In this document: in pieces, positions 17,563-26,305 of the stretch
How the letters are laid out: the number at the start of each line of letters is the position of its first letter
Position numbering within the stretch: the stretch's first letter is position 1
Assembly (NCBI GenBank): GCA_946409545.1
Contig: CAMJWT010000006.1
Span: 1-64,000, forward strand
Reading direction: 5' to 3'
Source: RUG12783 sp946409545
Lineage (GTDB): Bacteria; Bacillota_I; Bacilli_A; RF39; UBA660
Length of the DNA stretch: 64,000 nt
Program-made: the position numbers and the translations under genes
The notes under the pieces: generated by a model
Database searches by the model: none
What the model was told of the DNA's origin: nothing
What the model saw: the letters and a program-made list of their open reading frames with translations, nothing else

Positions 17563-17676
17563 ATGAAGAATATCGACTTAGAAAATCTATCTAATGAAGA
17601 ACTATTAGATTTATTAAATACTTTAAATGGTATGCAAGATGAATTATTAGAAATTGAAGGTGAAATAAATGAATAA
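17563..17676 (+). CDS. small acidic protein, 37 aa, translationally coupled
   Basis: A 37-codon gene too short for routine gene calling. It has a good promoter and the ribosome site AAAGGGG, and it overlaps the next gene by ATGAATAA (17669-17676). The product (KNIDLENLSNEELL, then DLLNTLNGMQDELL) is a strongly acidic amphipathic helix. Its last 33 residues align without gaps to the 45-residue product of 55253-55390: 12 identities, including NLS, EE, TLN and a shared D. Both stand in the same position before a larger gene with the same overlap. Function unknown; a partner or leader peptide for the downstream protein is inference. Confidence 0.75.
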   Translation: MKNIDLENLSNEELLDLLNTLNGMQDELLEIEGEINE

Positions 17677-18745
17677 GATGGAAAGAAATGATTTACGTAT
17701 TGAAAAAATCATTAATGAAAGAAAAAACTTATTAGATTTAGTTAAAGCAAATATTATTAAAGATCAAAATGAATATTTAAGAGATGATATTGTTAACATC
17801 GTTACAGTTTTAGTTAAAGATGAAGAACATGTTAAAAGTTATAAAGCTGTCATTAAAGCTCAAGCTTTAATTGAAGATTTAACTAAACAAATCGTTGAAG
17901 CCAAAACGGTTGAAGAAATAGCAAAGATTCGTAATAAATTAAATTACTATATTAATAAAATTAAAAAAGAAGCAATTAGTCGTGGTATTTCCGAAGAAGA
18001 TTGTAATAAGTATTATGAACATGCATCTATCTTAAGAAAAGATATCGCTAAATATATAAGATTCTTAAAGAAAGAACAAAGAATTGAAGAATTAAAAGAA
18101 ACAAATAGTAATTATGAAGAGTTATCTATAGAAGATAAAAAGAAATTATCACATGATTTATCTAATGAACGAAGTTATAATACTCGTGTTATGAAAAAGC
18201 CTATTGAATCAACATATACACCAAGAAAGAAACATGAAGAAGCTTCTACTGAACTTGAAGAAAGTGAAGAAATAGAAGAAAATCCAATAGAGAGAAAATT
18301 AAGTTTCTTCTCTGAAGTATCAAGAATACCAAAAAGAATGGAGACTTTTGAAGATGATGCTGATTACGTATCTACAAAAGTAGAAGATTTCGATCACAGA
18401 TATAGAATTATTACACCACATCCATATAAAAGATCAATTCCTGTTAATATGATTAATTATTTAAGAAATATACGTATTTATGCTGTAAATAGAGCTAGTA
18501 TTCGTAAGATGATATGGGATTTCCAAAACTATTATAGTGGAGCTGATTTCTATTCATATATTGAATATAATAGAGCTAATAACTCTTTCCGTGAAGGATT
18601 AAGAAGTGTCTTTAAGAAATCATCTTTATATAATAATGAAAATATTCATTTAAATAATCATCAAAGATGTATTGAATGGATTCTTGAATTTATTAAAACA
18701 AAAAATATTAAATTTAATTATGAACCAAAAGAAAAGACTGTTTAA
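17669..18745 (+). CDS. hypothetical protein with coiled coil, 358 aa
   Basis: A cytoplasmic, highly charged protein starting MNKMERNDLRIEK. Residues 1-150 are almost all helical and Lys/Glu-rich (coiled coil); 160-220 are low-complexity and acidic; the last 120 residues form a more globular domain rich in Tyr, Asn and Arg (RNIRIYAVNRASIRKMIWDF). No family recognised. It is translated after the 37-residue gene through the 8-base overlap ATGAATAA and closed by a terminator. Confidence 0.8.
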   Translation: MNKMERNDLRIEKIINERKNLLDLVKANIIKDQNEYLRDDIVNIVTVLVKDEEHVKSYKAVIKAQALIEDLTKQIVEAKTVEEIAKIRNKLNYYINKIKKEAISRGISEEDCNKYYEHASILRKDIAKYIRFLKKEQRIEELKETNSNYEELSIEDKKKLSHDLSNERSYNTRVMKKPIESTYTPRKKHEEASTELEESEEIEENPIERKLSFFSEVSRIPKRMETFEDDADYVSTKVEDFDHRYRIITPHPYKRSIPVNMINYLRNIRIYAVNRASIRKMIWDFQNYYSGADFYSYIEYNRANNSFREGLRSVFKKSSLYNNENIHLNNHQRCIEWILEFIKTKNIKFNYEPKEKTV

Positions 18746-18756
18746 AGTCTTTTTTT
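18732..18756 (+). terminator. intrinsic terminator overlapping the stop codon
   Basis: AAAAGACT and AGTCTTTT pair around GTTTAA and run into seven T residues. Confidence 0.75.
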
Positions 18757-18757
18757 G

Positions 18758-18786
18758 TTGAATAAAATCGCGTTTTATGATATAAT
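18758..18786 (+). promoter_or_regulatory. promoter with -35 and extended -10
   Basis: TTGAAT (18758-18763), 17 bases, TATAAT (18781-18786) with TGA before it; 21 bases before the ATG at 18808. The -35 box begins at the T tract of the upstream terminator. Confidence 0.65.
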
Positions 18787-18807
18787 ATAGCGCATTAAGG
18801 GGTTAAT

Positions 18808-19644
18808 ATGGAAAGTGAAATAATGGCATTATTTCTAGACTATTGTAATAAGAAAAAGTTTATTGATACTTATTTTATTAATCAAGTATTTTTAATTATT
18901 ACAAAGTATATTGATACTAATGGTTACCTAAAAAATGTTATTGTTAATAATAAAGATAAACGTAATGGTAGTTTTTATAATACAATTGATCAAGTAATAT
19001 CATTTAATTTAAAACTAGAACATGATAAATTCTTTATGAAAAAACTTGATTATGATGATTATGTATATTGGTACAATTTATTTGTTTTAAGAACAATATT
19101 CCATGAATTTACGCATGTTAAACAAGAAGAACATAAATTTGGATATAAATTTGATATAGAACAAAAATTAATTGTTTTAAATGATTTAAGAACAAGGATA
19201 TCAAAAGAAACTTTAAAAGATCGTATAAATAGTTTCTTTATATCACGCAAATATCATCATTATTATATGAAACATCATGATTTATCACCATCAGAACGTA
19301 TGGCAAATATTGAAGCTAGCAAAAGAATTAATGTTTTTTGTGATCAATTAGAAATTGAAAATGAAGGTATTAGAACCTTCCGTATTTTTGAAGAATTTGA
19401 AATGTTAAATGAAATACGAAATGGCTATCATTTAGTAAATAGTTTAACTAATAGTCCATCAGTTGACTTTATTGAAGGTATACATGATAAAGCTAAAGAT
19501 CAAGTTATCAATATCGATAAAATGTTATCAGATATGTCTTTATCTTTTGATAAAAGATTATATTATGGACTTTATTTAACTAGTGATGAATATCAAATGA
19601 TACAAGATGATAATTATCTAAAAGAATTTGTAAAGAGGGTATAG
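18808..19644 (+). CDS. zincin-like protein, 278 aa
   Basis: A soluble protein with HEFTH at 99-103 (TIFHEFTHVKQEE), an HEXXH zinc-site motif with the surrounding pattern of small intracellular zincins. A third ligand is not certain; SPSERMANIEASK at about 159-171 offers a glutamate about 55-60 residues later. No signal peptide. It opens a cluster of four lineage-specific genes (to 22576); the next ATG is 1 base after its stop. Whether it is an active peptidase is unknown. Confidence 0.72.
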   Translation: MESEIMALFLDYCNKKKFIDTYFINQVFLIITKYIDTNGYLKNVIVNNKDKRNGSFYNTIDQVISFNLKLEHDKFFMKKLDYDDYVYWYNLFVLRTIFHEFTHVKQEEHKFGYKFDIEQKLIVLNDLRTRISKETLKDRINSFFISRKYHHYYMKHHDLSPSERMANIEASKRINVFCDQLEIENEGIRTFRIFEEFEMLNEIRNGYHLVNSLTNSPSVDFIEGIHDKAKDQVINIDKMLSDMSLSFDKRLYYGLYLTSDEYQMIQDDNYLKEFVKRV

Positions 19645-19645
19645 T

Positions 19646-20239
19646 ATGAAATTATATGATTTTTTAGATTCAAAGATTAATGTTGGTGGTTATATTATGC
19701 CATCTTATAGACAAAAAGATATTATTTATCTTGAAAAGAAACTTGAAAAGAAAAAGATTAATTTAAATTATGAAACATATGATTATATCTTTTATTGTTT
19801 TAGTGATTTAAATCAATTTTTAAGAATCATTACATGTTTATATCTTCCAGAAGAATTAAATAACGATCGTTTTTATGATCAATCATATTATTCTATCTTT
19901 TTTGCTCTTCATTATTTTTATAAAGAAGAAATACCTATTGATAATGATTTAAAAGATATCTTAAATGTCTTTGTTAAAAATAAAATAGATTATTTTGAAG
20001 ATGATATTAATAAATCAATATATTATGTTATATGTCGCTATTATTGGAATAATAGACATGAATTATCAATAGAAGGTTTTGATACAATAATTGATAAATT
20101 AAAAAATAATAACTATCGTGATGCTTTTATTATGAATGGTATTATTGATGGTAATGGAAGGCCTCTGATATCACAAGAAAACTATTATTATTTTATTGAC
20201 ACGTTATTAAAACAAAAAAATAAAATGATTGTTAAATAA
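19646..20239 (+). CDS. hypothetical protein, 197 aa
   Basis: A helical, aromatic-rich soluble protein (YDYIFYCFSDLNQFLRI, YYVICRYYWNNRHEL) with no known family, signal peptide or membrane span. It begins 1 base after the zincin-like gene and is surely co-transcribed with it. A new promoter (20244-20249) starts immediately after its stop codon. Confidence 0.75.
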   Translation: MKLYDFLDSKINVGGYIMPSYRQKDIIYLEKKLEKKKINLNYETYDYIFYCFSDLNQFLRIITCLYLPEELNNDRFYDQSYYSIFFALHYFYKEEIPIDNDLKDILNVFVKNKIDYFEDDINKSIYYVICRYYWNNRHELSIEGFDTIIDKLKNNNYRDAFIMNGIIDGNGRPLISQENYYYFIDTLLKQKNKMIVK

Positions 20240-20243
20240 ATGT

Positions 20244-20249
20244 TATAAT
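20244..20249 (+). promoter_or_regulatory. extended -10 promoter of double-HEPN gene
   Basis: TATAAT preceded by TGT (20241-20243), 16 bases before the ATG at 20266; leader almost absent. Confidence 0.55.
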
Positions 20250-20265
20250 ATAATTGGAGTTTATA

Positions 20266-21837
20266 ATGGAGAAAATATCAGATAATAAAAGAAGAAATAT
20301 TGATAAAGCTAGAGCTTTTGCTCTTAAATGTATTAGTGGTAAAACCAATTCTTATTCAATTGATGATTATTATACGTTACAAATATCAAAATTCTTATTA
20401 TTAAAAGAATCAATAATTAAGAAAAATCCACAAACAAATACTATCCATTTTAATTATTCATTGAATAATAATTATCTTAGAATAATTAAAAGAATTGTTA
20501 AGTTATTTGATAATGATAAACTTGTATTAAATAATATTAATGTATCTATTGAACCAAAAAGATATGAAAACGAAGAATTAAAAAGAGTATTATTAATCTT
20601 TAATAAAATAAGAGATGCTCTTGCTCATGGAGCTTATGAAATAGATATAAATAGACAAGAAATTGTTATTTATAATCATAGTGATGAATTAGGTAATAGT
20701 TATCATATTGAAGGAAGACTTCCTATCTCTTTACTTGAAGAATTTTCATATTCAGGTTTATCACCAGATATTATTAATATAATCTTAAATGGTGAGAAAA
20801 AATTATTTAATGTTAATGTCAATCGTGATGCTTTTATAAAGAAGACAGAATATGAATTAAAGACTGAAAGTCAACTATATAACGAAATATATCGAAATGT
20901 TAATTTTATTAATGAAGAAGACATTATTGAAAATCACGATGATAAAAAACTATTTGATAATACTAATATTAATTATAAAAGTGCTTTAAAAATAGTAAAA
21001 ACCTTATTAACGTTTATTAGTGATTCTAAAGATATTGCTGATGATACTAAAAGAATAGCTTATGAATTAGCGGAAAAAGTATTAAATAATCCAAAATATA
21101 AAGATGCTCTTGAAGGTATTGATAAAGACTTAGCAAAATATAAAAAGATTAGAGAACTAATTAATGAGTTATGTAGACTTTTAGATACTGGTAAAAATGA
21201 AATAGGTATAAAGAATGTAGCAATTTATAATTATATTCAAATGTATCTATCTAATTGTTTAGAATTAAATGAAGAACAAAAAAAGAAAATCAGATATCTT
21301 AGACTTCGAGAATTAAAATGTAACTTTATAAGAAATAATGATATTGATATTCAAATAAAAGGAACTGTTAAATTAATACTTAAACAGTATCGTAAAAGAT
21401 TAAAACAATGTGTTAATAATCCTGATCCTAGTAGCTTTTATAAAGTACTTGCTGATTTTCATGATGCAACTCTTAATATGTTATTACCATTATTTCAAAG
21501 TCGTAATGTTTCTATAATAACGAATATTCGTAATGCTGTTGATCATGGTAATATAACCTTTGATGGTGAAAATGTTACATTAACTGATTCTAATGACTTA
21601 GAAAGTGATAAATTTACTTGTTCTTGTACATCAGATCAATTATTTAGAGTTATAAATGATTTAGATACAACTAAAGAAGAAGATTTAGAATATGATGAAT
21701 TAAGTATCATTTGTAGTGAACTAGAACCAATTTTAAGTGATGACGAATCATTATATAAAGAGTTTTATGAAGCTGTTAGATTCTATTATCGAAATCGTAT
21801 TATTAAACAATTAGAAGAAATAAAAGCAAAAAAGTAG
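20266..21837 (+). CDS. protein with two HEPN-like Rx4H motifs, 523 aa
   Basis: A cytoplasmic protein with two copies of the HEPN nuclease signature. The first is KIRDALAHGAYEID with R116 and H121; the second is NIRNAVDHGNITFDG with R422 and H427. Both are followed by the same kind of beta turn (EIDINRQEIVIYN; TFDGENVTLTDS), suggesting an internal duplication of one HEPN unit. Helical regions fill the middle. HEPN domains are commonly RNases in toxin-antitoxin and anti-phage systems. I chose ATG 20266 for the GGAG at 20256-20259. The next gene follows after 7 bases. No named family is assigned and nuclease activity is inference. Confidence 0.65.
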   Translation: MEKISDNKRRNIDKARAFALKCISGKTNSYSIDDYYTLQISKFLLLKESIIKKNPQTNTIHFNYSLNNNYLRIIKRIVKLFDNDKLVLNNINVSIEPKRYENEELKRVLLIFNKIRDALAHGAYEIDINRQEIVIYNHSDELGNSYHIEGRLPISLLEEFSYSGLSPDIINIILNGEKKLFNVNVNRDAFIKKTEYELKTESQLYNEIYRNVNFINEEDIIENHDDKKLFDNTNINYKSALKIVKTLLTFISDSKDIADDTKRIAYELAEKVLNNPKYKDALEGIDKDLAKYKKIRELINELCRLLDTGKNEIGIKNVAIYNYIQMYLSNCLELNEEQKKKIRYLRLRELKCNFIRNNDIDIQIKGTVKLILKQYRKRLKQCVNNPDPSSFYKVLADFHDATLNMLLPLFQSRNVSIITNIRNAVDHGNITFDGENVTLTDSNDLESDKFTCSCTSDQLFRVINDLDTTKEEDLEYDELSIICSELEPILSDDESLYKEFYEAVRFYYRNRIIKQLEEIKAKK

Positions 21838-21844
21838 GTGGGTT

Positions 21845-22576
21845 ATGGATAATTTTGATTATGATAAATTTAATAAAAGGTATGATAAGTTTAAAGATAA
21901 TAACTTACCAACACCATTTTTTGATGATGAAAGACAAGTTTTTGAATATGTATCATTTAATGAAAACTTATTTGTTGATAGTGATTTAGTCTATCCACTA
22001 GGTGATATTTCATGGGCTTATCTAGTATATCCATATTACATTAAAGATTATGCAAGACTTGAAAATGATACTAAAGCTAAACTACAATTATTTCATTCAC
22101 ATAGTCATAATTTTAAAGATGTTGTTCATGACTTATATATGCATCCCGAAAGTTTTAAAATAAGTGATGAAGATATGGAATATTATAGTAATCAAGAATT
22201 AGATTATCTTTATAAAATTCAAAAGTTTTTAAATCTTATAAAACTTAAAGATATATATAAAGGTAAAAAGAATCGTTATAATAATTCTTTATATGAAAAA
22301 TATAGAGATGCCCATTATATAAGATTAGATAATGATATTATTAATTTAATGATTGATAATAAACTTAATTATATTGTTTCAAGTATAAATTATGATATTG
22401 GTAAAACCTTTTTAATACTTGATAAAAATAATAATTATAAATTATTTATAAAAACAACTAATAAAGAAAAATGTTTATATAAAGATATTGATAATTATTA
22501 TCCAAATGATATTTGTAAAGAAGATACTAAGTTAAATAAATATACTTTTGAAATAGTAGAATATTTAGATAAATAA
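21845..22576 (+). CDS. hypothetical protein, 243 aa
   Basis: A soluble Asp/Asn/Tyr-rich protein. It contains LFHSHSHNFKDVVHDLYMH, a histidine-rich helix that might bind metal, but no catalytic family is recognised. A strong AGGTGGG site precedes it and it lies 7 bases after the double-HEPN gene, so it may be a partner or antidote of that protein; this is inference from position only. Confidence 0.72.
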   Translation: MDNFDYDKFNKRYDKFKDNNLPTPFFDDERQVFEYVSFNENLFVDSDLVYPLGDISWAYLVYPYYIKDYARLENDTKAKLQLFHSHSHNFKDVVHDLYMHPESFKISDEDMEYYSNQELDYLYKIQKFLNLIKLKDIYKGKKNRYNNSLYEKYRDAHYIRLDNDIINLMIDNKLNYIVSSINYDIGKTFLILDKNNNYKLFIKTTNKEKCLYKDIDNYYPNDICKEDTKLNKYTFEIVEYLDK

Positions 22577-22577
22577 T

Positions 22578-22601
22578 GACAAGTTTTTCTTGTCTTTTTT
22601 T
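22578..22601 (+). terminator. intrinsic terminator
   Basis: GACAAG and CTTGTC pair around TTTTT and are followed by seven T residues. Confidence 0.8.
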
Positions 22602-22644
22602 ATTAATTTTTATATCATTATTATTGTAGTAAAGGAGAGATAAA

Positions 22645-24387
22645 ATGATTAAAAAAGCAACTAAATCATTAAGAGAATATAAAAAATATGCGATTCTTAC
22701 ACCAATATGTGTTTTAATCGAAGTAATCCTTGAAGTATTAATACCATTTCTAATGAGTAGATTAATTGATGATGGTATTAAAAATAGTAATATGAGTGTT
22801 GTATACGAAGTAGGTATTATTTTAATTATATGTGCAGCTATATCATTATTCTTTGGTATTGCAAGTGGTGTTTTATCAAGTAAAGCAAGTAATGGATTTG
22901 CTAAGAATTTAAGAAGAGATTTATATCTAAAAGTACAAAACTTTTCTTTTCATAATATTGATAAGTTTCAAACAAGTAGTTTAATTACAAGATTAACAAC
23001 TGATGTATCAAATATTCAATTTGCATTTCAAATGATTATTAGAATAGCAGCAAGAGCCCCTTTAATGCTTATTGTAAGTATTATTTTTGCTATGAGGATA
23101 AATCCAAATGTTGCTATTATTTATTTGATTGTAGGGCCATTATTAGGCTTTATCTTAATAACAATTGCAAGACGAGCTCATCCTATTATGAAAAATGTCT
23201 TTGAAACATATGATGACTTAAATAAAGTAGTAGAAGAAAATGTAAGTGGTATTCGTGTAGTTAAATCATTTACTTTAGAAGAAAAAGAAAATAAGAAATT
23301 CCATAAAGTATCAGAGAAAATATATAAATTATTTGTTAAGGGCGAAAGAATGATCGCTCTTAATGGACCATTTATGCAAATATCTATGTATACATGTATG
23401 ATCTTTATCTGTTGGGTAGGAGCTCATTTAATTGTAAGTAGTGGGGAGACTACCTTAACAACAGGTAACTTAATGACACTATTTACTTATACAACGCAAA
23501 TTTTAGGTAGCTTGATGATGTTATCAATTGTTTTTGTAATATCAACAATATCACGTGGATCATTAGAACGTATTTGTGAAGTATTAGATGAAAAAGTTGA
23601 TGTAACAAACCCAGATAAGCCTATTTATAATGTCTTTGATGGAAGTATCAAATTCAATAATGTATCTTTTAGTTATATTGGTGATAAGAACAAAGAAGCT
23701 TTGAAGAATATTAATATTGATATTAAAAGTGGTGAAACCGTTGGTATCATTGGTGGAACAGGTTCTGGTAAAACAAGTTTAGTTAACCTTCTTCCAAGAC
23801 TATATGATGTTACAGAAGGCGAACTATTAATTGGTGGTGTTGATGTCCGTAATTATGATCTTAAAACCCTTCGTGATAGTGTTGCTTGTGTTCTACAAAA
23901 AAATGTTTTATTTACAGGAACGATTATGGAAAATTTAAAATGGGGTAAAGATAAAATAACGCTTGAAGATGCAAGACACGCTTGTAAACTTGCCCAAATT
24001 GATGAATTTATTATGAGTTTACCTGATAAATATGAGACTTATCTAGAAGAGGGTGGAGTAAACCTATCAGGTGGTCAAAAACAGAGACTATGTATCGCTC
24101 GTGCCTTACTAAAGAATCCTAATATTTTAATTCTTGATGATAGTACTAGTGCCGTTGATACAAGAACTGATAAATTAATTCAAGATGCTTTTATGAAAGA
24201 TATTCCTAATACAACGAAAATTATTATTGCACAAAGAGTTAATAGTGTTATGGATGCTGATAAGATTATTGTTCTTGATAATGGTAAAATAAATGGTATC
24301 GGTACACATAAAGAATTATTAAAGAATAATAAAATATATCAAGAAGTATATTCTTCTCAAATGAAGGGAAGTGATAATAATGAATAA
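22645..24387 (+). CDS. ABC exporter half-transporter, degenerate-site subunit
   Basis: A 580-residue half transporter with six membrane helices (about 15-310) and an ATPase domain (about 335-575). Walker A is GGTGSGKTS, the signature NLSGGQKQRLC, and Walker B ILILDDSTS, in which the catalytic Glu is replaced by Asp; the switch residue is Q in AQRVNS where His is usual. These are the typical defects of the non-catalytic half of heterodimeric exporters such as TM287/288 and BmrCD. It would pair with the next gene product, whose gene overlaps it by ATGAATAA. Substrate (drug, peptide or lipid) is not readable. Confidence 0.93.
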   Translation: MIKKATKSLREYKKYAILTPICVLIEVILEVLIPFLMSRLIDDGIKNSNMSVVYEVGIILIICAAISLFFGIASGVLSSKASNGFAKNLRRDLYLKVQNFSFHNIDKFQTSSLITRLTTDVSNIQFAFQMIIRIAARAPLMLIVSIIFAMRINPNVAIIYLIVGPLLGFILITIARRAHPIMKNVFETYDDLNKVVEENVSGIRVVKSFTLEEKENKKFHKVSEKIYKLFVKGERMIALNGPFMQISMYTCMIFICWVGAHLIVSSGETTLTTGNLMTLFTYTTQILGSLMMLSIVFVISTISRGSLERICEVLDEKVDVTNPDKPIYNVFDGSIKFNNVSFSYIGDKNKEALKNINIDIKSGETVGIIGGTGSGKTSLVNLLPRLYDVTEGELLIGGVDVRNYDLKTLRDSVACVLQKNVLFTGTIMENLKWGKDKITLEDARHACKLAQIDEFIMSLPDKYETYLEEGGVNLSGGQKQRLCIARALLKNPNILILDDSTSAVDTRTDKLIQDAFMKDIPNTTKIIIAQRVNSVMDADKIIVLDNGKINGIGTHKELLKNNKIYQEVYSSQMKGSDNNE

Positions 24388-26245
24388 TAATAGTAAACCA
24401 AAGATTAATAAAGGTACTATTAAAAGATTATTATCATATCTTGGTAATTATAAAAAAAGATTAGTTGTTGTCTTTATATGTATTTTAATTTCATCAGTAA
24501 CAGGTGTTCTTGGTGCCTTATTCTTAAAGAGTTTAGTAGATGATTATATTAGTCCAATGCTTCTTAATAACTCTACTGATTATGCACCTCTTTTGAAAGC
24601 TTTAATTACCATATCAGGTATTTACTTATTTGGTGTAATAGCTAACTATATTTATAACATTACAATGAGTAAAGTATCACAAGGAATACTTCGTGACGTT
24701 CGTGATGAAATGTTTGGTAAGATGGAATCTTTACCAATAAGATATTTTGATAGTAACAAGCATGGTGATATCATGAGCAGATATACGAATGATACAGACT
24801 CTCTTCGTCAAATGATAAGTCAAAGTATACCTAACTTAGTATCTAGTTTAATGACGATTATAGCTGTCCTTGTATCAATGTTTACACTAAATGTATACTT
24901 AACTCTATTTGTTTTAGTATTTACAGTAATTACTTTCTTTATTACAAGATATTTTGCTAAAAATAGTGCTAAATTCTTTATTAAAGAAAGAGCTGCTTTA
25001 GGTAAAGTTAATGCTTATATTGAAGAGATGCTTAATGGTCAAAAAGTTGTTAAAGTCTTTAATCATGAAGAGATTGCTATTCATGAATTTGATAAACTTA
25101 ATGAAGAATTAAATAGAGTATCCTTTAATGGTGATAAGAATGCTACAGTTGTTATGCCAATTGCAGGTAACCTAGGATACCTTGAATATGCTTTAGTTGC
25201 CCTAATTGGAACATATTTAGTTATTAATGGATATTCTGTTATTACTGTTGGAACAATAATTAGTTTCTTAAACTTAACTCGTAGTTTCCAACAACCTGTT
25301 AATCAAGTAACTAATCAATTAAATTCTATTATTATGGCTTTAGCAGGAGCTAGTCGTATCTTTGATTTAATGGACTCTGAACCTGAAGTTGATGATGGTT
25401 ATGTAACATTAACTAAAGTTATAGAAAAAGATGGTAAATATATTGAAGATAAAAATGGCTTTTATGCATGGCGTCATCCACATCATGATGGAACATTATC
25501 TTTTGTTCCTCTTAAAGGTCATATTGAACTACTTGATGTTGATTTCTCATATGAAAAAGATAAACAAGTCTTATTTGATATTAGTATTTATGCTAAACCT
25601 GGTCAAAAGATTGCCCTTGTTGGAGCTACAGGAGCTGGAAAAACAACGATAACTAACTTATTAAATCGTTTCTATGATTTAGAAGATGGTAAGATTCGTT
25701 ATGATGGTATTAATATCAATAAGATTAAAAAGAAAGACCTTCGTAACTCCTTAGGTATGGTACTTCAAGACGTATACTTGTTTACTGGTACCATTAAAGA
25801 TAATATTAAATATGGTAAACCAGATGCTACGGATGAAGAAGTTATTGAAGCATGTAAACTTGCTAATGCTCATGATTTTATTATGCGTCTTCCAAAAGGA
25901 TATGATACAGAGTTAACTGGTAATGGCCAAGAATTATCGCAAGGTCAAAGACAATTACTTTCAATTGCAAGAGTTGCCATATCTGATCCACCTGTTATGA
26001 TTCTTGATGAAGCAACTAGTAGTATTGATACTAGAACCGAGAAAATCGTTAATGATGGCATGGATAAATTAATGGAAGGTCGTACGGTCTTTGTTATTGC
26101 TCATCGCTTGTCAACAATTAGAAATAGTAAAGCTATTATGGTAATGGATCATGGACGTATTATTGAACGTGGTAATCATGAAGAATTATTAAAATTAAAA
26201 GGTGAATATTACAAACTTTATACAGGTTTATTTGAACTTGAATAA
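24380..26245 (+). CDS. ABC exporter half-transporter, catalytic subunit
   Basis: A 621-residue half transporter. Its ATPase domain has canonical residues: ATGAGKTT (Walker A), ELSQGQRQLLS (signature), VMILDEATS with the catalytic Glu, and AHRLST with the switch His. Its signature has Q in place of the usual G, which in heterodimers lies across the degenerate site. An insert at about 350-370 (rich in His, before the ATPase domain) is seen in BmrD/LmrD-like subunits. Start at 24380 is the ATG of the ATGAATAA overlap with the upstream partner, giving coupled translation. Confidence 0.93.
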   Translation: MNNNSKPKINKGTIKRLLSYLGNYKKRLVVVFICILISSVTGVLGALFLKSLVDDYISPMLLNNSTDYAPLLKALITISGIYLFGVIANYIYNITMSKVSQGILRDVRDEMFGKMESLPIRYFDSNKHGDIMSRYTNDTDSLRQMISQSIPNLVSSLMTIIAVLVSMFTLNVYLTLFVLVFTVITFFITRYFAKNSAKFFIKERAALGKVNAYIEEMLNGQKVVKVFNHEEIAIHEFDKLNEELNRVSFNGDKNATVVMPIAGNLGYLEYALVALIGTYLVINGYSVITVGTIISFLNLTRSFQQPVNQVTNQLNSIIMALAGASRIFDLMDSEPEVDDGYVTLTKVIEKDGKYIEDKNGFYAWRHPHHDGTLSFVPLKGHIELLDVDFSYEKDKQVLFDISIYAKPGQKIALVGATGAGKTTITNLLNRFYDLEDGKIRYDGININKIKKKDLRNSLGMVLQDVYLFTGTIKDNIKYGKPDATDEEVIEACKLANAHDFIMRLPKGYDTELTGNGQELSQGQRQLLSIARVAISDPPVMILDEATSSIDTRTEKIVNDGMDKLMEGRTVFVIAHRLSTIRNSKAIMVMDHGRIIERGNHEELLKLKGEYYKLYTGLFELE

Positions 26246-26268
26246 AAAAGTGATTTTCACTTTTTTTA
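26244..26268 (+). terminator. intrinsic terminator
   Basis: AAAAAAGTGA and TCACTTTTTT pair around TTT directly after the stop codon of the ABC operon. Confidence 0.85.
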
Positions 26269-26283
26269 TTTATTTAATTATGC

Positions 26284-26289
26284 TATATT
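26284..26289 (+). promoter_or_regulatory. extended -10 promoter
   Basis: TATATT preceded by TGC (26281-26283), 16 bases before the ATG at 26306. Confidence 0.5.
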
Positions 26290-26305
26290 AATAATAGGTG
26301 ATAGT

